A stretch of DNA of 64,000 nucleotides from Mucilaginibacter dorajii (GTDB lineage Bacteria; Bacteroidota; Bacteroidia; Sphingobacteriales; Sphingobacteriaceae): NCBI RefSeq assembly GCF_024808255.1, contig NZ_JANTYS010000003.1:248001-312000 (forward strand). Reading direction: 5' to 3'. Under the pieces are notes generated by a model. It saw nothing but the letters and a program-made list of their open reading frames with translations. It made no database searches and was not told the origin of the DNA. How positions within the stretch are numbered: position 1 is the stretch's first letter; each line of letters opens with the position of its first letter. Position numbers and translations under genes: made by a program. Shown one piece after another: positions 17,843-26,794 of the stretch.

Positions 17843-19789
17843 ATGATAAACAAGGGCGCGTTATTCATCGCGTTAACAGCTGCCGCGCTCTCGGCCAATC
17901 CCCAAAATACCTACGCCCAGGCCGAATCGCCAAAGGAGGATGACTTTTTCAAGATCATGAAGATTCCAGCGCCCGAGGGTACCATACTGGAAGTTGGCGG
18001 TTTATGCACTTTACCCAACGGAACGCTGGCCGTAACTACCCGTCGCGGCGATATTTTTATGGTAGAGAACCCCAGCGCTCAGCACCCATTTTTCCGCAAG
18101 TTCGCGTCGGGCCTGCATGAGGTGTTGGGCGCGGCTTATAAAGATGGCTCGCTATACGTTGTGCAAAGGGGCGAACTCACCAAACTTACCGATACCAATA
18201 TGGATGGTAAGGCCGATGTTTTTGAAACAATTTACGCCTGGCCATTATCTGGCAATTACCATGAGTATAGCTTCGGCCCTAAAATAGCGCCCGATGGTTC
18301 CTTTTTTGTAACCCTCAACCTTGGCTTCCCACCGGATTGGTGGCATCCTAAAAGCTTTGTGCCTTACCGCGGCTGGACACTCAATATCAAAGAGGATGGT
18401 ACGGTAACCCCATGGGCGGCGGGCATGCGGTCACCTTGCGGTATCAGTATGATTGACGGCGAGTTATGGTACAGTGATAACCAGGGCGACTGGGTAGGTT
18501 CGGGAAGTATTATGCAGGTGAAGAAAGGGGCGTTCATGGGGCATCCATCAAGCCTGGTTTGGACTAATTTGCCAAACTCTCCGCTCAAATTAACCTCCGA
18601 ACAGTTCTTCGCCAAAAATAACCCACGGATTGAATTTGACAAAGATGGCCAGCCCTTTAAACCCCAGGATATTGTTAACGAAAAGTTTAAAACCGAGTTT
18701 GAGGCCAAAAAGGAAATCCCGGAATTAACCCTGCCGGTAGTGTGGCTGCCGCATGGCATACTGGGCATCTCCAATTCCGAAATTGTAAAGATCCCGCAGG
18801 ATGCTTTTGGCCCCTTCGGCGGGCAGCTGCTGGTGTGCGACCAGGGGCAAAGCATGCTTGACCGCATCTTTTTAGAGAAGGTGAACGGTGAATACCAGGG
18901 CGCGGCGTGGGCTTTCAGGAGTGGGTTCCAGTCGGGCGTGATCAGGCTGGCCTGGTTACCGGATGGTTCGCTTGCAGCAGGTGAAACCAACCGGGGCTGG
19001 GGATCGGCAGGTGATGCTACCATGGGCCTGCAACGTTTGGTATGGAACAATAAAGTACCGTTTGAAATGTGCGCCATCCGTGCCATGCCCGATGGTTTTG
19101 AAATAGAATTTACCAAGCCGGTTGATAAAAAGGTAGCCGAGGATATAGCTTCATATTCAATTGAAAGCTACATCTATAAATACCAGGCCGTGTACGGCAG
19201 TCCGCCCGTAAATACCGAAAAATGCCCTATAGCAGGTGTAAAGGTTTCTGAAGATGGTTTAAGGGCAAGGCTGATCGTTAATAACCTGCGCCGGTATTAC
19301 ATCCATACCATTACATTGGATGGCGTGCGCGATAAGGAAAACTATTTTAACCTGGTTCACCCAACGGCCTACTACACGCTAAACAACATCCCCGAAGGGC
19401 AAAAACTTTCTATGAGCGAAGTGAGTACCCTTAATTCAGCCAAAACAAAAGCGGCGGTTGCGTCTGTAGCTAAAAAAGGAGCATTGGCAAAAGGAGTTAC
19501 AGCAAAAGCAGTAGCGGCAACAAACGCGGTGCCCACTTTTGACGAAGTGAAACCACTGTTGGTTAAAAATACCTGCCTATCGTGCCATAACGCCAACAAG
19601 CGCCAGGTTGGGCCTGCTTATATAGATGTTGCCAAAAGAAAGTACAGTGTGAATGAACTGGTGCAACTAATCCATAGCCCTAAACCCGAGCACTGGCCGG
19701 ATTATTCAACACCAATGCCGCCAATGCCACAGGTACCTAAAGAGGAAGCTCGTAAAATAGCGCTCTGGATCAAATCGCTGGCTAAGTAA
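17843..19789 (+). CDS. Propeller dehydrogenase-like protein with C-terminal cytochrome c domain
   Basis: 648 aa from the ATG at 17843; an in-frame ATG at 17822 would add seven residues. I prefer 17843 because it gives a compact signal peptide (MINKGALFIALTAAALSA...AQ). The main part (about 35-480) is a beta-propeller of the kind annotated in membrane-bound dehydrogenase-like or sorbosone/glucose-dehydrogenase-like proteins (GGLCTLPNGTLAVTTRRGDI, YRGWTLNIKEDG, GMRSPCGISM). A low-complexity Ala/Lys linker (about 535-560) leads to a cytochrome c domain with CLSCH at about residue 578 and a likely distal Met in the MPPMPQVP segment. This suggests a periplasmic oxidoreductase that passes electrons to its own heme. 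The cofactor and substrate are not shown by the sequence. Confidence 0.85.
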   Translation: MINKGALFIALTAAALSANPQNTYAQAESPKEDDFFKIMKIPAPEGTILEVGGLCTLPNGTLAVTTRRGDIFMVENPSAQHPFFRKFASGLHEVLGAAYKDGSLYVVQRGELTKLTDTNMDGKADVFETIYAWPLSGNYHEYSFGPKIAPDGSFFVTLNLGFPPDWWHPKSFVPYRGWTLNIKEDGTVTPWAAGMRSPCGISMIDGELWYSDNQGDWVGSGSIMQVKKGAFMGHPSSLVWTNLPNSPLKLTSEQFFAKNNPRIEFDKDGQPFKPQDIVNEKFKTEFEAKKEIPELTLPVVWLPHGILGISNSEIVKIPQDAFGPFGGQLLVCDQGQSMLDRIFLEKVNGEYQGAAWAFRSGFQSGVIRLAWLPDGSLAAGETNRGWGSAGDATMGLQRLVWNNKVPFEMCAIRAMPDGFEIEFTKPVDKKVAEDIASYSIESYIYKYQAVYGSPPVNTEKCPIAGVKVSEDGLRARLIVNNLRRYYIHTITLDGVRDKENYFNLVHPTAYYTLNNIPEGQKLSMSEVSTLNSAKTKAAVASVAKKGALAKGVTAKAVAATNAVPTFDEVKPLLVKNTCLSCHNANKRQVGPAYIDVAKRKYSVNELVQLIHSPKPEHWPDYSTPMPPMPQVPKEEARKIALWIKSLAK

Positions 19790-19815
19790 AAGATTGTTAA
19801 CGATATAGAATTAAA

Positions 19816-20595
19816 ATGATGAAAAGGAATTACACTTTAATATTTGCCGCCCTGCTGGCTGGCAGCGCCATCACCGCGAAAGCGCAGGAAAAAGCCAAAC
19901 CCGAAGATACCGAGTATTATACCCCGGTACCACCCATCGTTACCCCAGCCAAAAACGTGGGCGATGCCCCATCTGATGCTATAATTTTGTTTGATGGTAA
20001 AAATCTGGATGAATGGGTAGCTACTAATGATTCTACATCAACCCATAAATGGAAAGTGGCCGATCATATAATCACGGTAGATAAAACCGCCGGCGATATC
20101 CAAACCAAACGTAAATTCCAGGATTTTCAGCTGCATATTGAGTACCGCATCCCTTCAAATATTACCGGCAGCGGGCAGGCCCGTGGCAACAGCGGGATTT
20201 TCCTGGCGGCCTTGCCTTGGGGAGCAGGCGGTTATGAATTGCAGGTTTTAGATAATTACAACAACAAAACTTATGTGAATGGCCAGGTAGGCAGCTTATA
20301 CAAGCAATCGCCACCGTTGGCCAATGCCTGCCGCAAACCCGGCGAATGGCAGTATTACGATGTGATTTGGACAGCCCCGCGTTTTAATGACGATGGCAGC
20401 CTGAAATCTGCCGCCCGTGCCACCGTGTTGCACAATGGTGTGCTGGTTCAAAACAATACCGCCCTAAAAGGCGATACCCCGTACATCGGTCAGCCTGAGT
20501 ATCGTAAACACGGCAAAGAACCCATCAAGCTACAGGCCCATGGCGATAAAAGTGAGCCGATAAGTTACAGGAATATTTGGGTAAGGGAATTGTAA
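19816..20595 (+). CDS. DUF1080 (3-keto-disaccharide hydrolase family) protein, single domain
   Basis: 259 aa, exported (signal peptide ending ITAKAQ). Nearly the whole mature protein is one DUF1080 domain: ILFDGKNLDEWV at the start, then HIEYRIPS, RGNSGIFLAALPWGAGGYELQVLD, GEWQYYDVIWTAPRF, VLHNGVLVQNN and KLQAHGDKSEPISYRNIWVREL, of which the last block is diagnostic. It is the second paralogue in the locus and lies 26 bases after the propeller-cytochrome gene. Role: probable hydrolysis of a 3-keto-glycoside made by the preceding oxidoreductase (inference from the family). Confidence 0.88.
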   Translation: MMKRNYTLIFAALLAGSAITAKAQEKAKPEDTEYYTPVPPIVTPAKNVGDAPSDAIILFDGKNLDEWVATNDSTSTHKWKVADHIITVDKTAGDIQTKRKFQDFQLHIEYRIPSNITGSGQARGNSGIFLAALPWGAGGYELQVLDNYNNKTYVNGQVGSLYKQSPPLANACRKPGEWQYYDVIWTAPRFNDDGSLKSAARATVLHNGVLVQNNTALKGDTPYIGQPEYRKHGKEPIKLQAHGDKSEPISYRNIWVREL

Positions 20596-20601
20596 AAATA
20601 A

Positions 20602-20648
20602 AGAGCCTCAAATAGTTTAAGTTGGAAACTTAAATTATTTGAGGCTCT
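20602..20648. terminator. Bidirectional terminator hairpin
   Basis: A near-perfect long inverted repeat AGAGCCTCAAATA...TATTTGAGGCTCT with a short loop, between the convergent DUF1080 gene (ends 20595) and MetE-like gene (ends 20715). A/T-rich flanks let it act on both strands. Confidence 0.75.
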
Positions 20649-20650
20649 AG

Positions 20651-20676
20651 TACGCTTTGCTAAACTCGCGGCAGCT
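20651..20676. repeat. Direct repeat flanking the MetE-like gene, left copy
   Basis: TACGCTTTGCTAAACTCGCG followed by GCAGCT. A near-identical sequence (one extra T and two or three changes) lies at 21897-21922 on the other side of the gene at 20715-21779. Confidence 0.5.
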
Positions 20677-20714
20677 AGGTAAGGCAGTTGTATAAAAAAA
20701 AGAGTAGTAATTGA

Positions 20715-21779
20715 CTATTTTGAAAGTATCTGTTCTGCCAGTTTAGTGCCTTCAATGCGTGCCCGAATCTTGGCGAAAGCAATTTCACGTGCTGTGCTGG
20801 TGTCATCGCCAAAAGGGGAGAAACCGCAATCGTCTGCAGTGCCCAATTGGTTAACGGGGATGATCTCTGCTGCTTCTAAGATCAGGTCACTTACTTGCCC
20901 TGCTGTTTCCACCTGTGGGTTAAGCACATCGGTAACACCCAGAAAGATGCGCTGATTGGCACCCAGGTTTTCTTTGATAGATTGAAGTACAGCTGTTTTG
21001 TCCTTTTCGGCGGCATATTCCATATAAAAGTTACCGGCGTGCAGTTTAAATAGCAATGGCAATAATTCAGAGTATGGAATATCGGCACTATGGGTTGAAT
21101 CATGATCGCCACCAGGGCAGGTGTGTACACCTATTCTTTTTTGTTCTTCGGTAGTAAACCGGTCTAATACCTGGTTGTTGAGGTCGATAAAAGCAGATAA
21201 CAATTGTTTGCTGGGATCTAACTTTATAGCAAGGCGGGCCTCGGTAAAATCAATTTGTACGTTGTAGGCGCCGCTATCTAAGCATGATCTGATATCGTAA
21301 GCGGCGTCATTCACAAGGTCGGCCAGGAACTGGTCTCGGGTATAGCCGTCAATTCCCTCTCCAGGATAAAGTAAACTCATTGCCGAGCAGGAGATCACCG
21401 CCTGCTTGATAGGCAAAGACGAATATTGTTTGGCTTTTTGCAGGTAGCTGTTTGCAAAGGTGGTGTAGTGAAACGGACCGGCGGTAAGTTTAGGCAGCTG
21501 ACGGGTATGCCCATCGGCAAAAGGAATTACCACACCATCGGCAGCAAAGTTTTTAGAGCCCTGCATGGGGTAGGTTACAAAACTGGGTTTTGATTGCTCT
21601 CCATCAGATATCACCGGCGATCCAGTGGCTTCCAGTTCTTTGATGGTTTCCTGGGTGGCTTTGTCAAAAAGTTTTTCTAATTCGGTTTGTTGAATTTGGC
21701 CGCCGGCAAAGGCGGTCATGGCTTGTTGCAAGTAAACCGGGCGGGGGATGCTCCCGATGGGTTCAGTTAATATTCTCAT
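20715..21779 (-). CDS. Cobalamin-independent methionine synthase (MetE C-terminal) family protein
   Basis: 354 aa, about the length of the MetE catalytic domain alone (full MetE is about 750 aa). The zinc ligands of the family look present: HTC (about 218-220), Glu in FYMEYA and Cys in ADDCGFSPFGDD. The start MRILTEPIGSIPRP matches stand-alone 'methionine synthase II'-like proteins. The missing N-terminal half means folate polyglutamate-dependent methionine synthesis cannot be assumed; stand-alone forms may use other methyl donors. Single-gene unit, divergent from nothing close and convergent with the DUF1080 gene. Confidence 0.85.
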   Translation of the reverse strand: MRILTEPIGSIPRPVYLQQAMTAFAGGQIQQTELEKLFDKATQETIKELEATGSPVISDGEQSKPSFVTYPMQGSKNFAADGVVIPFADGHTRQLPKLTAGPFHYTTFANSYLQKAKQYSSLPIKQAVISCSAMSLLYPGEGIDGYTRDQFLADLVNDAAYDIRSCLDSGAYNVQIDFTEARLAIKLDPSKQLLSAFIDLNNQVLDRFTTEEQKRIGVHTCPGGDHDSTHSADIPYSELLPLLFKLHAGNFYMEYAAEKDKTAVLQSIKENLGANQRIFLGVTDVLNPQVETAGQVSDLILEAAEIIPVNQLGTADDCGFSPFGDDTSTAREIAFAKIRARIEGTKLAEQILSK

Positions 21780-21883
21780 AGTTATTGGTTAAGATTGTTC
21801 ATAAAGTTAAATAACTTAAAAATATAACCAAAGGATACCTCTTTAAATTAAGATTAAATTTAGATAGGTAATTCAAGCTGTCA

Positions 21884-21922
21884 AGCTCCCGCGAGTTACG
21901 CTTTTGCTAAACTCGTGGAGCT
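21884..21922. repeat. Inverted repeat and direct-repeat copy right of the MetE-like gene
   Basis: AGCTCCCGCGAGTT (21884-21897) pairs with AACTCGTGGAGCT (21910-21922). The right part (21897-21922) is also the second copy of the direct repeat at 20651-20676. No T-run follows on either strand, so a terminator role is uncertain. Confidence 0.5.
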
Positions 21923-21950
21923 ATGTTTTCAACTTAAATTGAAAATGTAA

Positions 21951-22331
21951 CTATTGGGGCGAATGTATGGAAAGCTGGTTGCCTTCGGTATCCTCAAATA
22001 CGCCCAGGCAGCCAAACTGGGGCGAGATTTGCGTTTTGGGCATAATAATTTTGCCCCCGGCTTTTTCAACGCGGTTTAGCACCAATGCAAGGTCGCTGCC
22101 GCCATTCAGGTAAATTTTAACGCCGTCTTTTGATGGGGTATACCCTTTACCCTGTACAATGGCCACACCTATGCCCACACCACGTTCATGCAATAAAAAG
22201 CCCATGCGGTTTGGCCCCATCATAATTTCGGGCATGTCATAATCATATATCGTGCTGTAAAACTGCTTGGCACGATCAAAATCAGTAACAGGTATCTCGG
22301 CCCAGAAGATTGAATCTTTTAGCATTTCCAT
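21951..22331 (-). CDS. VOC family protein (glyoxalase/bleomycin-resistance fold)
   Basis: 126 aa, the usual length for a single-domain VOC protein. It begins with a conserved FWAEIPVTDFDRAKQFYS block (first beta-alpha unit) and ends with FGCLGVFEDTEGNQLSIHS (last strand, with the Glu that usually binds metal). Members include lyases, dioxygenases and binding proteins; nothing here fixes which. Start MEMLKDSIFW; an exact TAnnTTTG element lies about 35 bases upstream. Confidence 0.88.
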   Translation of the reverse strand: MEMLKDSIFWAEIPVTDFDRAKQFYSTIYDYDMPEIMMGPNRMGFLLHERGVGIGVAIVQGKGYTPSKDGVKIYLNGGSDLALVLNRVEKAGGKIIMPKTQISPQFGCLGVFEDTEGNQLSIHSPQ

Positions 22332-22365
22332 TGTTATAGGTTTTTAAGTGTTGAGGTCTTTAACA

Positions 22366-22373
22366 CAAATGTA
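22366..22373 (-). promoter_or_regulatory. Candidate -7 element TACATTTG for the VOC gene
   Basis: Exact TAnnTTTG on the reverse strand, giving a predicted transcript start near 22360 and a leader of about 28 bases. Confidence 0.4.
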
Positions 22374-22503
22374 TTTTTAATCGGAGGAATTAAAAAGATA
22401 AATAGCGACAAATTAGGGGTGTTTTGCGCCTTGCTTTTAGTGCATAAACCCACTTCTTATAACAAAGCTTTTAAGCCGTTTTACGGTAACACACTATTAT
22501 CAT

Positions 22504-22511
22504 TAGCTTTG
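22504..22511 (+). promoter_or_regulatory. Candidate -7 element TAGCTTTG for the MscS gene
   Basis: Exact TAnnTTTG match 66 bases before the favoured ATG at 22578. Confidence 0.35.
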
Positions 22512-22577
22512 CATTAGTCTTAAGTAATTTGATACTTGTTTAACCGTTTAATGACGCTCCCTTATAAAATTATACCG

Positions 22578-25103
22578 ATGTCTGAAAGATTGAAATTGTT
22601 TGTCATTTTTATTATTGCATTGTTTTTTTTGATACCCTGCCAAAATTCATTTGCGCAAGCTAAGAAGAAAAAGGTGCACCATACTTTAAGGGATTCCTTA
22701 CGGGAAAGGGTGTTACAAAGGGATTCTGTTATCCGGTCGTTCAGGCATTCTGATGGTTCTGTAAATATACTGCTGGGTAAAATTGAGGATTACACATCGG
22801 CCTATGTAGAAACCAATTCAGATCTTGCCCGCGGGTTTGATACTTTAGATATCAGCGAGCAGTTGCCTGCTTTAGAAAAACGCATGGCTTTAATGCGTAA
22901 AGCCATCGGCAACTCCACCACTATGGGGTTTCTGGTATCAATAAGGGGAATGGTTGATCATTTGAAAGATCAGCTAAACTCATGGGAAGACCAATTAACA
23001 GCCTACAACAACCAGCTTGACAAGATCCGTTCAGATATTGCCGATTTTAAAAAAGATACCGTTTTAAGAACCGCTCCCGCTGATAGCAGTTTAAGATTGA
23101 AAAGCTTTATACAGGTACAAAGCCTGGAACGCAAGTGGAAAGGCCTTGAGGATAGCACGGAAAAGGCTATCATTAGGATTGGATTGTTGGAAAACCGTGT
23201 ATCGTCATTAACCATTTTGTTGATTGATGTTGACGATAAGATAGATCTGAAGATCCATGAGTTTACACTTAAAGCCCTGAATAACGAGTACGGCTACATC
23301 TGGAACATACATAAAGAGGGAAGTCCGCAGCGGCTTGATACCGCGGTTGCCCGCAGCTATAAGCTTAATTCCCGGTTATTCCGTTATTTTTTGACGAATA
23401 AATCAAATTATACGGGGCATTTCATCACCATATTTTTGTTGCTGGCCTTTTTAGGCTGGATCATGAACAGCCGGCGCAAAGTTTCCAAAACAGGAGATAT
23501 GCATCAAAAAATAGTTGATGAAACCAGCTATGTGGTAAAACATCCATATCTATCTGCTATAATTGTTATTAGTGTGCTCGCGCCATTTTTTTATGATCAT
23601 GCTACACAGGTGTTCCTGCACACTATGTTGCTTATTACAGTGGCGGTTATTGGCTTTTTGATTAAAGATGTGTGGCCAAAACCTTTATACAAATTCTGGA
23701 CTCATCTTTTCGGCTCTGCTGTTATTTTCGCGTTTAGCAGTCTATTGATCCTCAATACCGACTTTGACCGTGTTGTACTGCTGCTGTTATCGTGCTACGT
23801 TATTTTCTTTTCGGTAAAGTTTGCCAAACTTTTGAAATTATCAGCAGATGGATATCCGCCACACTTAAGGATAATAGTACGGGTGTTTATCGGGCTGCAG
23901 TTGGTTTCGGTTTTATTAAATGTGTTTGGCAGGTTTAGCCTGGCAAAAATAACAGGGGTATCGGCAACATTAAATTTATGCCTGGCCATGGGCTTTTACC
24001 TGGTGGTACAAATTTTAATGGAAAGCCTTTTTCTGCAGCTGGAGGCCAACAAAACGGTTAATAGCCAAAACTTTATATCCTATATCGATTTTAAGGTTGT
24101 TCAGAAAAAATTCAAAGGGGTTTTAATAAAAATAACGTCAGTATTGTGGCTTTTAGCCCTGGCAAAAAATTTAACCATCGATGATTACCTGTACGATACC
24201 ATAAATGATTTTTTAAACCATCCGTACCAGTTTAGCAGTACCGCATTCACTTTTCGCAGTGTATTGGTGTTTATTATAGTTATCTGGCTTTCGGGCTTAC
24301 TGGCGCGGGTAATAAGCTATTTTTATGATTTTGCCGGCCAGCAAACAAAGCTTACCCCACAAGCAAAAAAAACAAGGTCGTCTATATTACTCATCAGGTT
24401 AACGGTATTTGTTGTAGGCTTTTTTGTGGCGATAACCGCCGCGGGTATCCCAATGGATAGGGTAACAATTATTATAGGTGCATTGGGCGTAGGTATTGGT
24501 TTTGGCTTGCAAAATATTGTAAATAACCTGGTATCGGGGGTAATACTTGCCTTTGAAAAACCGGTACAGGTAGGCGATATTATTGAAGTAAGCGGCAAGT
24601 CAGGAACAATTAAGGAAATTGGTATCCGATCAAGTAAAATAGAATGCGGCGACGGATCAGAACTGATTGTACCTAACGGGGATTTGATTTCGCAGCATGT
24701 TGTTAACTGGACATTGACCAATAATAACCGGAGGGTTGAAATCGTTATGCGTGTAGTTTACGGGTCAGATGTTGTTAAAGTAGAGGATCTGCTTTTGACA
24801 ATAGTTAATGACCATGCCGATATCATGAAAAGCCCATCGCCTGCCATATTTTTAAACAACTTTAGCGATAGTGCGGTAGAATTTCGTGTGTTGTTCTGGG
24901 CCGCTGATATAGGCAACTGGTCGAGGTTAAAAAGTAATGTGATGCGTGAAATTTACCTGGCATTTAATAAAGAAGGTATTGAAATAGCCCAGTCGCAAAA
25001 AGAAATACAATTGCTTTTCCCAGAAAACGGTGTTGCCGAAGCAAAAGCAATTGCGGCGGCAAAAAATGAGGTTCCAGATAAGCCCGGCGATACCAATGTT
25101 TAA
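22578..25103 (+). CDS. MscS-family mechanosensitive ion channel, large form
   Basis: About 841 aa, much longer than E. coli MscS (286 aa) and nearer to the MscK/YbiO type. From the ATG at 22578: signal peptide (MSERLKLFVIFIIALFFL...AQ), a soluble coiled region (about 25-260), several membrane segments (about 275-610) and a C-terminal MscS core (about 615-800) with the pore helix GALGVGIGFGLQNIVNNL and beta domain EKPVQVGDIIEV. In-frame starts also exist at 22536 (TTG) and 22551 (ATG); I favour 22578 for its signal peptide. Role: release of solutes on osmotic down-shock. It stands alone. Confidence 0.88.
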   Translation: MSERLKLFVIFIIALFFLIPCQNSFAQAKKKKVHHTLRDSLRERVLQRDSVIRSFRHSDGSVNILLGKIEDYTSAYVETNSDLARGFDTLDISEQLPALEKRMALMRKAIGNSTTMGFLVSIRGMVDHLKDQLNSWEDQLTAYNNQLDKIRSDIADFKKDTVLRTAPADSSLRLKSFIQVQSLERKWKGLEDSTEKAIIRIGLLENRVSSLTILLIDVDDKIDLKIHEFTLKALNNEYGYIWNIHKEGSPQRLDTAVARSYKLNSRLFRYFLTNKSNYTGHFITIFLLLAFLGWIMNSRRKVSKTGDMHQKIVDETSYVVKHPYLSAIIVISVLAPFFYDHATQVFLHTMLLITVAVIGFLIKDVWPKPLYKFWTHLFGSAVIFAFSSLLILNTDFDRVVLLLLSCYVIFFSVKFAKLLKLSADGYPPHLRIIVRVFIGLQLVSVLLNVFGRFSLAKITGVSATLNLCLAMGFYLVVQILMESLFLQLEANKTVNSQNFISYIDFKVVQKKFKGVLIKITSVLWLLALAKNLTIDDYLYDTINDFLNHPYQFSSTAFTFRSVLVFIIVIWLSGLLARVISYFYDFAGQQTKLTPQAKKTRSSILLIRLTVFVVGFFVAITAAGIPMDRVTIIIGALGVGIGFGLQNIVNNLVSGVILAFEKPVQVGDIIEVSGKSGTIKEIGIRSSKIECGDGSELIVPNGDLISQHVVNWTLTNNNRRVEIVMRVVYGSDVVKVEDLLLTIVNDHADIMKSPSPAIFLNNFSDSAVEFRVLFWAADIGNWSRLKSNVMREIYLAFNKEGIEIAQSQKEIQLLFPENGVAEAKAIAAAKNEVPDKPGDTNV

Positions 25104-25241
25104 TGACCGCTAATTGTGTATAGTAAGTAATATGATAAAAATGGTTAGATAAATCATGACTGAGGATTAACATGACTACCTACTTGTACGGCAGCGCTAC
25201 TGATAAAGGTTCGTGCGATTTTTTGGCGGGGCCAGAAAAAA

Positions 25242-25865
25242 TTAAAAACTTTCCGATACGCCTAGTTGCGGCATATAACCTGCCCCAAAAGCTTTAACGA
25301 TAGATCTGGGCGTTAGCACGGTAACCGTTTCGTTTTCGGGGAGTTGTAGAGCATCTTGGTAGCCGAAAGGCGTCCAATGGTAAATTTGCTTATCAGTCAC
25401 CAAATAAGGCTCACCGTTTATTTCGATAAAGCTGCCGGTTGGCAAGTTTTGGATCTGATCTTCAAACGTTACTTTTTTGCCCTTAGCTATCCGTTCTGCA
25501 TGGATTATCTTATCTATTTCGCTGATCGGGGTTTTGTGGGTAAAACCATATTCAGGGTTACCATTAAGCCAGGCGGTTTTAAAACGCTGATGATCCTGGT
25601 ATCGGCATTGAAAACATGGCCTGTGCCCGGCCGAAAACGCGGTGGCTTCGTCTAAAAAGAAAAGTTCGGTCCAGCGGTCTGGCATCATTACCTCCCGGTG
25701 CCGTCCCCTGAACTGTAGCGCGCAAATGATCCATGCTTTTACCTTAAATGGCCGCACTATTTGCTGCTGCGCATTATGAATTACACCCCGGTTACCCAGC
25801 CATGCGCCACGGGCCGGCGTGCTGATGATATTCCCTTTAGGGTCAACACGGTTTTGTAATGGCAT
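25242..25865 (-). CDS. Conserved hypothetical protein (207 aa)
   Basis: I do not recognise a named family. The protein is soluble, basic at the N-terminus, and has a HRPCFQCRYQDH segment (about 82-93) with a CxxC that could bind metal, plus many Trp/His residues. No signal peptide or membrane segment. It begins 6 bases after the stop of the PEP-mutase-like gene on the same strand, so both probably share one transcript. Complete, with no sign of truncation. Confidence 0.75.
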   Translation of the reverse strand: MPLQNRVDPKGNIISTPARGAWLGNRGVIHNAQQQIVRPFKVKAWIICALQFRGRHREVMMPDRWTELFFLDEATAFSAGHRPCFQCRYQDHQRFKTAWLNGNPEYGFTHKTPISEIDKIIHAERIAKGKKVTFEDQIQNLPTGSFIEINGEPYLVTDKQIYHWTPFGYQDALQLPENETVTVLTPRSIVKAFGAGYMPQLGVSESF

Positions 25866-25871
25866 AAAAGA

Positions 25872-26726
25872 TCAGGAGTTATAGGATTTGAATAAATTAT
25901 TCAGTTCCGGGTAAGGCTTTGCATCATTAGCATATGCAAAAGTGCCCGGGGCTATAATTTCCTCTGCTGCTTTAAAGAATGCTCCATAAGCTGCACGGGC
26001 CAGCGATGATCCTACACTAACCCGCTTTACGCCAATATCCTCCAATTCGCGGAGCGAAAAACTGGTGCCGGATAAGCCCATTACCACGTTTACAGGCCTG
26101 GGAGCTACGGCTTTTACAACGGCGGCTATTTCCGCCGCGGTTTTAAGTCCGGGAGCAAATAACACATCAGCACCTGCGTCGGCAAAAGCTTCCAGTCGTT
26201 TAATGGTATCGTTTAAATCAGGTCGGCCATGGATCAGATTTTCGGCCCGGGCGGTCAGCATAAACGGATAGGGCAGGCTTTTTGCCGCCGCTACAGCAGC
26301 TTTTACTCTTTCAACAGCCAGTTCAAATGGGTAAATAGGATTGGCAGGGTTACCGGTGGCATCCTCAATTGACCCGCCGACGATGCCGGTTTTAGCTGCA
26401 AGCAGTATCGTTTCGGCACACATTTCAGGTGTATCGCCAAAGCCGTTTTCCAGGTCGGCAGATACAGGCAAGCTAACCGCGTTTGCAATGCTTCGCGCGT
26501 TTTGCAATGTTTCTTCGCGGGTGATGGATGCATGCCCATCTGGTTTACCCAACGTGTAAGCAAGGCCGGCACTGGTGGTAGCTAATGCTTTAAAACCCAT
26601 GGTTTCCAAAACCCTTGCCGAGCCAGCGTCCCAGGCGTTGGGTACTACAAAAATTCCTGGCTGCGCATGTAGTAGCTTAAAGGCTTCGGCTTTGGTAATC
26701 AGTATATCGTTGGCAGGTATATTCAT
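25872..26726 (-). CDS. Isocitrate lyase / PEP mutase superfamily protein
   Basis: 284 aa, the usual length of the small ICL/PEPM members (2-methylisocitrate lyase, oxaloacetate decarboxylase, PEP mutase). Visible signatures: PNAWDAGSARVLETMGF at the N-terminus (the Asp binds Mg), ATTSAGLAYTLG, SADLENGFGDTPE and GGSIEDATG in the active-site region. It lacks the KKCGH-type loop of true isocitrate lyases as far as I can see, so the reaction is open: C-C or P-C lyase acting on a small 2-oxo acid. First gene of a two-gene unit with the hypothetical gene at 25242. Confidence 0.85.
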   Translation of the reverse strand: MNIPANDILITKAEAFKLLHAQPGIFVVPNAWDAGSARVLETMGFKALATTSAGLAYTLGKPDGHASITREETLQNARSIANAVSLPVSADLENGFGDTPEMCAETILLAAKTGIVGGSIEDATGNPANPIYPFELAVERVKAAVAAAKSLPYPFMLTARAENLIHGRPDLNDTIKRLEAFADAGADVLFAPGLKTAAEIAAVVKAVAPRPVNVVMGLSGTSFSLRELEDIGVKRVSVGSSLARAAYGAFFKAAEEIIAPGTFAYANDAKPYPELNNLFKSYNS

Positions 26727-26794
26727 TGGTTTTGATTTTTACCAAAGTACCGGATTTCTTTCGGAAGAATCCAAATTTGTAAAAACGCAAAATG

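Noticed and set aside
18364..19116. Reverse reading frame of 250 codons
   Set aside because: It is antisense to the propeller-cytochrome gene, which has clear domains; the reverse product is Ser/Pro-rich without a motif.
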